A stretch of DNA of 64,000 nt from contig ML679956.1 in assembly GCA_007922225.1 (NCBI GenBank), positions 75,552,095-75,616,094 on the forward strand. The letters run 5' to 3'. How positions within the stretch are numbered: position 1 is the stretch's first letter; each line of letters opens with the position of its first letter. This DNA is from Emydura subglobosa (taxonomy: Eukaryota > Chordata > Testudines > Chelidae). The notes below the pieces were generated by a model. The model saw nothing but the letters and a program-made list of their open reading frames with translations, was not told where the DNA came from and did not search any database. Shown here in pieces: positions 55,906 to 64,000 of this stretch. The position numbers were made by a program, and so were the translations under genes.

Positions 55906-57139
55906 TGCTCACTGCAAAGTGTGGGAGAACAGGCACAGAAAGGGCACTGGAATTTGGGTCTGCAGCTGGCGGCGTTATTCGTTATCGTGACGTGGAGTCT
56001 CTTGCAATGCTCGTGTTGAGGATAAACCTGATCGAGATGTGGGTTAGTCAAACACTAGCTATCGGGCTCAATACAGGGGTAACTGAGTGAAATTTAATGG
56101 CCTCTGAGAGACTAAAAATCCACGAAAAGTCCAGGGCCAAGAAACTGTGAAAGGGAATTGTCACTGCTCTTAAGAAGCTCCTTGCTTTTGGTCCTGTTGA
56201 CCTGGACAGTGGATGCTCTCTGACCTGCTTTTTTATCCCAGATTTCTCAGAGATAACATGGGTCGGACGTAGAGGGAAATTAAACACCAGCAAAACATCC
56301 TGCTTCTTGTTCTGTTTGTGTCCCTGAAGCAGAGAAAAATCAGCTCAAGGGTATTTTTGCTCCCGATCTCTCAGACGTCCTGCCGTACCAGTTACTGCTG
56401 CATAGACTCTGAATCGCAGATGGCTCATGGCCAGCTGGAATATTTACAAAGGTGCAGACAAGTGCCAGACAAAGGGAGTCACAGGAGCCTTGATGTGCTG
56501 CACGTCTGCCCTCTGAGGTTCAGGCTTAACACACCCATCCAACAACACGGCTATTGTTAGGGAAAGCACAGGCTGAGCGTCCTGTGTCCTGTCCACTTTA
56601 GGGACTGTAGTAAAAGTTAAACTCACTGGGTCTATACAGCGGCCACCAAAAAAATGCTGACAATTGTTACTTCATGGTGGTGTCGGAGAGGCTAAACCAT
56701 GTCCCTTGCCCTTAGGATAGGAAATAGCTGCTCGTGTGTTCTAGTACCATGGGCTGCCCCAGTAATCTTCTGGGGTGGCTGTGCTCTGTTACCTCTTCAG
56801 CAGCAGTTCACTTCGAATTATTCCCAGATATTGGGAGACACGGTAACGCGCACCTGTAACTTATTCAAATGCAAACCAAGGCTCCATCCAATGAGACTTT
56901 ACTAGCAGGGCAAGTTAGACTAATGTAAAAAAGAGAGAGACCCATCAGGTATTTGTCACAGGCGAGCAAGACCCATCCAAGGTAGGGCCACATACTACGT
57001 TTAGGTTTCATCTCCTGTGTTCAGGTGTCATCAGCATCCATTCTTCATTTGATTTTTTTGGTTACTTCATAGTGTAACGTCGGCACCATCTCTGTCTTTC
57101 CTTTCCCCTAGCATCAGGCACAGGTTTTCTGCATCACTC
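55906..57139. other. No gene recognised
   Basis: Nothing assignable in 1.2 kb. It is repeat-poor. Confidence 0.4.
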
Positions 57140-57240
57140 TCTTATGAATAGAGCTCTTCACGGACTCAAAATCTCTATGTGCATCTGACCCGCAATCCGC
57201 AAAAATGATCTGTGGATTTGCATGGCTCTACTTCTGAGAA
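57140..57240. repeat. Old foldback relic
   Basis: 'agagctcttcacggactc' and 'gatttgcatggctctac' bracket 'gacccgcaatccgcaaaaat'. It resembles a diverged palindromic DNA element. Confidence 0.4.
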
Positions 57241-57725
57241 GTCTTTCACAGTTCCCAACTGTTTGAGGAAACATCTTTCTCTTGTTCAGTGGCAAACTCA
57301 GAGCTTGATCCAAGACTCCTGTTGGCTTCAATGGACTTTAGATGAGGACCTAAATGTTCAATGTAACATTCAGTGGCACTTCTCCTCTGTCAATACTACT
57401 TGAATGCCATTTCAGCTCTGTTCTCCATGCCTGTTTCAGCAGCAGAGCTGCTTAAAAAACGATTTCCACAATGAAAAAAAGCGCACTTTCCTCAGACACT
57501 ACTATGCAAGCACACAGAGAAAGTAAAGAAAAAACTCCCACTTCATCTTCCTTCCAGGTACAAGAGAGGAAATCAACATTCTGTAGGTGATCAAGAAATA
57601 AATCAGCTGAGAATGAGAAGATTCCTCATGAACTCTGATAATCTAAATATTGTAAGTGTCGCTACCTGCACACCTATACGTTTGCCCAACTCTTCCCATT
57701 GTAACACCTTGCTTTTAGTTTCACA
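57241..57725. other. No gene recognised
   Basis: Nothing assignable was seen. Confidence 0.4.
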
Positions 57726-57751
57726 GCGCGCGCGCACACACACACACACAC

Positions 57752-57788
<37 letters not shown>
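57726..57788. repeat. (GC)n-(AC)n microsatellite
   Basis: A short alternating GC stretch leads into about 27 AC units with one GC interruption. It is an alternating purine-pyrimidine tract. Confidence 0.96.
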
Positions 57789-57790
<2 letters not shown>

Positions 57791-58029
57791 CTTATGGGCA
57801 AAATCAAACACTCAGAAGTTAGGAAATGCCAGAACTGAGCAATTTCAGGTGAAAGAACTCCCTTCAAAATTTGCAGCAAAAGAAAAAAAAATGCTGATTT
57901 TTTTATCAGCTTGACCATTTAGGCCCCAGATATAATGGCCTTGATTTACTTCAACAGGAGGCGCAAGTGGTCAGAATCTATACAAATTAGGCCTTATAAT
58001 TGTGTGTCTAAATATAGGTTTATGTGACT

Positions 58030-58125
58030 GCAAGATAATCAAGGCAGGAACCACCTCTACCTGTGTCTGTACAGCTCAACAGGCCCCAATTCTGAAGGAG
58101 CCTTTGGGTGTTACCATAATAACAT
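58030..58125 (+). repeat. MIR-like SINE tail
   Basis: 'aggcaggaaccacctctacc', then 'ctgtacagctcaacaggccc' and 'ttgggtgttaccataataac', match the 3' half. Confidence 0.6.
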
Positions 58126-58432
58126 CATTTGAAAGTACTGTCCCAGATGTATTACAATACACCATCGCTATAACAAACCCCTCGGGATCCAAGCCATTTG
58201 TTCATTATACTCTGGGGTTCAGTATAGCAAAAGAGACCCGCTGGAGTGAGGGGGGCTGACAACTCCTCCATCTTTGCCGCTGTGGCAGGGGTCTACGTGG
58301 GATCCAGGGACTGGGTCATTATATCTGAAGGTTTGTTATTGTGAACGGCGAGGGTGTACTGTATTGTAATGTACATTTTGGCACACAAATACAAGAGAAC
58401 CCTAACGTAGTGCATTGTATCCATTTTCTGAC

Positions 58433-58901
58433 CAGGGGTGGATTAATGCACAAGCCCACAGGGCCCTGCCCAATTTCGGGGGGGCCCTGCCCAATTTTTG
58501 GGGGGGCCCCACAGAAGCACCAGAACCTGTGTAGACGTAAGGGGCCCCCTGCTCCTCCTCTCCCCCCCGAGGCTCGCCCTGCCCCTGGCCAGCCTGGAAG
58601 CCGGAACCAGGCCGTGGTCAGAACTGCCCAAGCAGCCTGGGCCACTGGAGAGCCCTGGACCCTCCACCTGCCCTGGGCAGGGGCTTTAGCGAAGCCCCTG
58701 GCCCATGTCCCCACTCCCCAGGACACGCCCCCCCAGGGCACCTTATCAGCTCCCTGTGATCACTGCCCCACACTTGCCCGAGGCTACTACGCCCATGTTA
58801 AAAAATGGGTGGCACGGCTCCAGATCCTCTTGGCCCCCATGATATGGGGGGCCCCAAAGTTCTTTGGGCCCTGGGCCCCACTAAATCTTAATCTGCCTCT
58901 G
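58433..58901. mobile_element. hAT-like MITE, 469 bp, GC-rich
   Basis: The left end 'caggggtggattaatgc' and the right end 'ttaatctgcctctg' are inverted repeats of the CAG...CTG type. The flanking 8-mers (58,425-58,432 'tttctgac' and 58,902-58,909 'catcagac') agree at 5 of 8 positions, so the target duplication has decayed or is not real. The interior is GC-rich and produces long frames (up to 226 codons) that are artefacts. Confidence 0.65.
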
Positions 58902-58909
58902 CATCAGAC

Positions 58910-59514
58910 ACCGTCTCCTAGTGAACTTTTAAATAAAGTCAATAACATCCAAATAATCAACGTTCCTAGAAAGTCAATTGTCAGGGATGCCGACGCCTTG
59001 CATGTCAATACAAACGTTTAAAACCATCCCTGGCACTTCTGAAACTCCAGAGATCCGAACAAACCTGTCCAACTAACTACAACCTGCCTGCGTAATAAAC
59101 CAAGGGCAAATAAAACTGCCACACAATCTGCGTCAGACAGAACATGCTACTTAGCTCCGTCTCCTCCTCCTCTGAGCTTTTTAAGCCTATGGATTTACAG
59201 GGGATTATATCCATAGAGCTTTCTGAGTGCTGCCGTAGCTCTTGGCCTTATCGTGTCAGCTCCCACGCACAGCAAAGAGCTGAGAGCTCTGTCTTTTGCT
59301 GATGCAGGTTGGCCAAGAACCAGAGCTGCATGATCATCACTTGTTCCTCACTCCTTTACATTTTCTGGGTCTTCAGATTCAGATGGCCCTGGCCTCACGG
59401 CCATTGCTCCATTGTCATAGCACCAGGTGACATTGCTCCTGCATAAAACCACGTGGAAGGCTAAGCACAGGCTAACAGAACTCCACGTATGGACTCAATA
59501 CAGGAATCACTGAG
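58910..59514. other. No gene recognised
   Basis: Nothing assignable was seen. Confidence 0.4.
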
Positions 59515-59595
59515 AGAAATTCCCTGGTCTACGTTATGCAGGAAATCAGATAAGATGGTCACAGCAGTTCTGGCTTCTGGCCTTAGAGCCTAGGA
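59515..59595 (+). mobile_element. CR1-clade LINE 3' end
   Basis: 'ccctggtctacgttatgcag', then 'gaaatcagataagatggtca' and 'ctggccttagagcctaggat', match the extreme 3' end seen at 22,420. Confidence 0.75.
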
Positions 59596-60748
59596 TTTTG
59601 TACACTTGGGAACAGCACCAGCGTGCCACAATCTCTCGCATGGGCTGGTGGCCCAGCAGCTGCACAGAAGAGGAGAGCAGGTGTGGTGTTATCGGGGGGC
59701 AAAGGGAACATTTGCCCCCACAATCCTCTTTAAGGGGCTCCAAATTATTGTCAGAAAGGCCAGAATCTGTACAAAGTTATCCAGTGTTAAGCAGTGGAAT
59801 GGAAGCAGATTTGAGAGTCTCCGTCCTTTATATAAATGATAAATCACAGCACAATATTGACACCATAGCCAAATATTACAGTTTTAAAGTCTTAGAAGCT
59901 GAGATTTTCCAGGAGTCTAACTAGTCCCTGAATGCCTGGAAGGTTGTTTGTTTTTTTTAAGTCATGACAACCAGACCCCCCCACTGCAAATACCCCCTCC
60001 CCATTAATGGGTCTGGAGGAGAGAGACATGCAATAACTGGGTGTGTCGCTGGAAGATCCATGACAACTATCGGTGCATTCTCTTCCCTTTGCCTCCTTTT
60101 GCATCTTTGCTGCCCCTTTCCATAAGAACTCCAGCACAGTTGGCAGACTTGCCCTGGATGGCTGACCGCCTTGCCCTGCTGCGGCATGCCCGTGGCAGCT
60201 CTGCTGTGTGTTAAGTTTGCAGAGAGGTATTTGTTGCTGCTCCAGACAAATTGTATTGTCATGCTGCAGTGAGAAGGGCATCTTTTCAGAGCTGCTGCTC
60301 CCTTTCCTCCCTCTCTGAGTCTGGCCATGCCCAGGGTCAGATGAGGGCTTTAAAAAGTTGTGGGACTGCCTAACACAACATCCACAGCCCAAACCCTGCC
60401 CTCTCGTGGTGCTGCTTTGATGCTGTAGCTTTCCAGAACATCACTGTACCTCTTCACTCGGGAGTGCCTTGTTCAGGAGTGAGATGATTAACGGTCTAGG
60501 CATTTACATTGCCATCACTGCTCGACAGCCATTCACAGGGCAGAGATCAATGGGGACGCTTCACACCTCTCCCAGCTGCTGGCTGAGCCTCTCTGCTGAC
60601 TCAAGCAGACAACACGGCATCTGTTATGCTTGGTTCATTTTCAGGTGATAAGGGCTGGGGACGTTGTTGCGTGGAAAGTTTGCCCTGTGAAAGACAAGAT
60701 GGCATCCACCCAGGCACAGAACTGGGCAGCCAAAGTTAAGTGCCCCAG
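59596..60748. other. No gene recognised
   Basis: Open frames up to 166 codons (59,892-60,392 minus) have no recognisable domain. Confidence 0.4.
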
Positions 60749-61866
60749 TGTGACACACTGCATCCCCATGTACACCCTTATGGTGCAACTGTGTTTCATT
60801 CATGTACATCCTTATAGTATAATTGTGTATTGTTTAATGCAAAGTGTGTCATGATGTCATGCAAGGTGTTTTTGGAACGTTCATGGCATACTGAACCTTA
60901 CTGTTGTAGTGATATGCGTGTTGCAGTGTCATGTGTATGGTTATGAGGCTTCGCTCTGTAATCTTCCCAACTCTGCGTCTCGTGGCTTGAGACTGATCTA
61001 GGCAAAACTCGACAGAGCTGAGGAGCAATTCGCACCTCATTAGGACTTGTAGAGAACGACCCAGCTCAGCATTCCAGGAACAAAGGACTGGCCCAGACAT
61101 CAACAAACGAACCCACAAAGGACGACAATGACTCAGGGCATGGAGGGAACCATGTATGGACACAGTTTGTCACCTGACCCTGAAGGGGCGAGGGGGGAGC
61201 CTTTAACATTTTAAAAAGGAGAGAGACATTTTGCAATCACTCTCTCTCTTCCACCTCCATCTACGAACACCACCAAGCAACTGAAGTGCTGATCACGGGG
61301 GGAGGGCCTGGCTGGAGGCAGACTCATCTGAGAATCATCTGATTTTTTAAGGCTGCAGAAAGCGTTAAGCTTAGTTTAGAATGCAATTTACCTTTTATTT
61401 TCTCTTGATCAAATCTGACCTGCTTTCCTGAGACTTATAATTACTTAAAATCTTTCTGTAGTTAATACATTTGTTTGTTTGTTTTATCTAAAGCGGGGCA
61501 TTTTGTTTAAGGTGTGTTAGACACTCCATTTGAAGTGACAAGGCATATCAATTTCTTTGATAAATTGACGAACATATGAGCTTGCAGTGTTCAGTGGGCA
61601 GCACTGGACATTGTAAGACAGCAGTTCCTAGGGTTGCATCTGGGACTGGAGATAGTGACTTGGGTCATACAATTGCATAACCCCATGAGTGGCTGGCTAG
61701 AGGCACTCACTCACTGAGTTGGGAACAACTTACATGCTATAGGTTGTGTGTGAGCTGCCCAGGAGTGGGGGTTCTCCCAGCAAAAGATGGTAAAATGGGC
61801 TCCAAGAGTGAGGGATTGGGGTGACACAGGAATTCACCAATCCAGATCGCAGAGGGGAACATCACA
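60749..61866 (+). mobile_element. Probable solo LTR, about 1.1 kb
   Basis: It starts 'tgtgacacactgcatcccca' and ends 'gggaacatcaca', so it has TG...CA ends. The interior contains 'cacctgaccctgaaggggcg', 'ttctgtagttaatacatttg' and 'acactccatttgaagtgaca', a pattern I associate with long LTRs of turtle endogenous retroelements. The flanks 'cccag' (60,744-60,748) and 'cccac' (61,867-61,871) agree at 4 of 5 bases, as expected for a decayed target duplication. No gag, pol or env sequence adjoins it, which suggests recombination between two LTRs removed the interior. Confidence 0.6.
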
Positions 61867-62321
61867 CCCACCACAACTGAACTTTTCTTGTCTCCAGTCA
61901 TGCTATGATTGGTTCTATCTAGCAGTCCATTCCTCTGGGCATAGGCTCCAACTCTGGGGGTGCCCAGGAGGCCCAGAACCCACATAAAAAAATAGTGGGT
62001 GCTCAGTACCCACTGGGACAGTCGGGGTAATAAGCTGTTGGTGGAGTCCGCCCATCAGCTATTTCACCCAGGGACTGTGGATACAGTTTGTCTTGCCTCA
62101 CCCGCCTGGCCGCTGATTAACTGTTTAATTTAATCAGGTTAAATCAACCAGTTGTGAATTTTGGCTTCCCCAGACAGCGCCTCCTTGCTCCGGCAGGGCA
62201 GGGCTGAGTCATTCTGACCCCAAGCCACTGGGGCCTCCGCTCCAGCCTCTGTCAGCCTCAGAGTAGCACCCAGATTCTCAAGCCATGCCCTTCTCCCCCC
62301 CCCAAAAGAAGGCAAGCAGTT

Positions 62322-62345
62322 TAAAGGGTTGGGGTTAGGGTTAGG
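62322..62345. repeat. Short telomere-like motif
   Basis: 'ggggttagggttagg' holds two vertebrate telomere units (TTAGGG). It is far too short to call an interstitial telomere. Confidence 0.6.
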
Positions 62346-62551
62346 CTGGTCACCGCACTGGGTGTTAGCACACAGCACCACCAGCCCCTGCTGCTCGCAT
62401 GGAGGTTGGAGCCACCCCGCCTGCAGCACTTCCCCTCTTCCGACCTGCATTAATTTGTCTCCCCCTCGGTGACGGCATGTGTGGGGCTGCAGCTCCCAGC
62501 CAGGCTCCCTCCGACTCCAGGCTGCAGGTACGTCCCGGAGGGATCCCGGGT

Positions 62552-62576
62552 AGGCTAGGCTAGGCTAGGGTTAGGG
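62552..62576. repeat. 'taggc' short tandem array
   Basis: 'ctaggctaggctagggttag' is a run of pentamer units grading into a TTAGGG unit. Confidence 0.75.
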
Positions 62577-63019
62577 CTGGGGAGAGGGTGGGGTGGTTTT
62601 GGTGCCCCGGCTGGAAAATTGGGCACCCCGAGTCCTAGCCTGCTGCCTCCTGCCCCTGCTGTCTATGGACCCTCCCGGCAGTCCTGATCCTGCCCTGCCG
62701 CCCAAGGACCCAGTCCTGGCAGCAGGGGCAGGATTGGGACTGCGGGGGGGGGGGGGGCCTCGTGTCCCAGAACAGTCTGCCACCTCCTGCCCTGCTGCCC
62801 AGGGACCCCCTCTCTCTCGGCAGTCCCGCTCCTGAATCTGCCCAGCTGCCCATGGAACCCCAGCCCCCGCAGTCCCAGTGTGTGGGGGTCAGGGGGGGTT
62901 TGTGTCCCAGCACAGACTGCCGCCTCCTGCCCCTGTGCAATCCTGTGGAGGGGTGGGGGAGGGGCGGGTTGGAGCCAGGGTAGGCACCCACCAGCAAAAC
63001 AGAAAGTCAGCACCTCTGT

Positions 63020-63314
63020 CTCTGGGTGCCCCCCTGACTCCGTGACGTGTGCTTCCCTTGGCGCCATGCAGCAGAGAAACATCTCACTGCCCCCTCCATG
63101 CCATCCCTGAACTGGCTTTGTAAACAGTGAAAATCAACATAAAGTATTGCCTTGCTGCCCGCCCACCCTGCGGCGGGATACAAGCTACGAGAACAAGGCT
63201 GGTACTGCAGAATGGGATAGGCCGGGTCAGATCTCAGCACTGCAGCAGCGGTGGCTTCTCCCCATCAATGGTGGTTTTGTAGCACCCTAACCGTAATGTC
63301 TGAGCACTGGACTC
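63020..63314. other. No gene recognised
   Basis: Nothing assignable was seen. Confidence 0.35.
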
Positions 63315-63600
63315 CAGCTGAGGGCATGTCCACCCTTACCATGCTGCTGCTGTTCTGCTGCTGTGCTTCAGTGTAGACACACAGCCTGTGCTGGCAGGGG
63401 GGGCTCTCTCATTGGCACAAGAATCCACCTCCCCAAGGGGCAGGAGCTAGGTTGATAGAAGAATTCTTCCATCAACCTAGTGCTGTCTACACAGGGACTT
63501 AGGTCGGCTTAACTACGTCACTCAGGAGTGTGGACGTTTCACACCCCTGAGTCAAGTTAGCTGGGTCAACCTTATTTCCTAGTGGTACAGCAGGCCTTAG
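63315..63600. mobile_element. Family-M foldback element
   Basis: It begins near 'gagggcatgtccaccctta' and contains 'cagtgtagacacacag', 'gctgtctacacagggactta', 'cactcaggagtgtggacgtt' and 'cacccctgagtcaagttag', ending 'cagcaggcctta'. It holds a 34-bp near-perfect palindrome at 63,447-63,480 centred on 'gaattc'. Confidence 0.65.
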
Positions 63601-63929
63601 ATCTGCATCGTGTTTTCCGCAGAAGACACCACAGTCGATTATATGCTCTTTACTCTTCTAGGGAGAGTCGCGCATCCCCCAGCCCTCCTCCTTTCAGAAT
63701 TGCTCTTCTGTTACAGCAGGTGAGTCTTTGGTCCACAGGCAGATCTCGCTGCTGGCTTAGGACAGGTCTATGTTTAAAATGCCACAACATCACCATGGGC
63801 TTGTTAAGGGGCTCCATCTCCAGCTGATCCCCTGCAACTAAGGGAATCTGGACACGCTCTCCGGAGAATCCTACTCTCCGCCTTGAAAAGCAGGAGCCTT
63901 TCCCCACGTCACTGTTTACCAGTGACCAT
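63601..63929. other. No gene recognised
   Basis: Nothing assignable was seen. Confidence 0.35.
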
Positions 63930-63990
63930 TCATGTGTTGCAAGGGGAGCAATGATAGCGGATTCTGGCCTTAAAGTCTTTTGAATCCGTG
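63930..63990 (+). mobile_element. Possible CR1-clade LINE 3' end
   Basis: 'caatgatagcggattctggc' followed by 'cttaaagtcttttgaatcc' resembles the last ~45 bp of the LINE family at 14,815. It is short and uncertain. Confidence 0.35.
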
Positions 63991-64000
63991 GTGCACCACA

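Larger units (their letters stand above)
61936..63019. repeat. GC-rich interspersed repeat, ends recognisable
   Basis: The left end 'ggcataggctccaactctgg' with 'aaaatagtgggtgctcagta' and the right end 'taggcacccaccagcaaaac' with 'agtcagcacctctgtc' look like inverse ends of one element. If so, the 1-kb GC-rich interior belongs to it or was inserted. The interior yields many open frames on both strands, which are composition artefacts. A pure G-run lies at about 62,744-62,757. Confidence 0.4.

Noticed and set aside
58341..59021. 226-codon plus-strand open frame
   Set aside because: It is largely contained in the GC-rich hAT-like MITE at 58,433-58,901 and has low-complexity Pro/Ala/Gly content.
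59892..60392. 166-codon minus-strand open frame
   Set aside because: Overlapping frames in another register and no motif; consistent with chance.
62322..62576. Interstitial telomere
   Set aside because: Only a few TTAGGG units are present in two short stretches, not enough for a telomeric array.

Overview
This is vertebrate nuclear DNA from a non-mammalian amniote, most probably a turtle (a crocodilian or bird is less likely). The evidence is the repeat content: CR1-clade LINEs with the typical amniote 3' ends, many amniote MIR-like CORE-SINEs, several LTR-like sequences starting TGTGACA, and numerous palindromic (foldback) non-autonomous DNA elements of the kinds I associate with turtle genomes. 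Family assignments rest on recalled consensus patterns and shared sequence within the window; no database was searched.

I could not identify a single host protein-coding exon, functional tRNA or rRNA gene, or CRISPR array. Nearly all open frames are under 130 codons and behave as chance frames. The longest one (10,821-11,670) is the C-terminal end of a CR1 reverse transcriptase. The window is best read as an intergenic region or the interior of a very large intron.

Layout. 1-10 kb: mostly unrecognised DNA with MIR-like fragments and foldback relics (1,958-2,072; 4,238-4,861 with a nested element; 8,984-9,057). 10.7-12.5 kb: a 5'-truncated CR1 with an open frame inserted in a foldback element, then a MIR-like SINE split by a hAT-like MITE with a perfect 8-bp target duplication. 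13-19.5 kb: LTR and LINE fragments, a large inverted repeat (16,004-16,930) and four MIR-like fragments in one orientation. 21.6-23.8 kb: a composite of nested foldbacks. 27.1-30.1 kb: a decayed 3-kb CR1/L3-like LINE (endonuclease, RT, 3' end) carrying two younger insertions. 33-34.3 kb: a duplicated block made of a MIR-like SINE plus flank. 42.4-45.8 kb: a second LINE copy on the minus strand, a long-armed foldback MITE, and two copies of a repeat called K here. 47-51 kb: CR1 3' ends, an LTR fragment, and a foldback with a 17-bp direct repeat nearby. 53.5-54.8 kb: a cluster of family-M foldbacks. 58.4-63.6 kb: a hAT-like MITE, a probable solo LTR, a GC-rich interspersed repeat and another family-M copy.

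No gene cooperation or operon structure applies. What can be reconstructed is a partial order of insertions. Nested cases show that several foldback and SINE families predate the CR1, hAT-MITE and LTR insertions that interrupt them. I found no convincing new biological system. The strongest items for follow-up are the long inverted repeats at 43,944-44,272 and 16,004-16,930, and the 17-bp repeat around the foldback near 50.5 kb.
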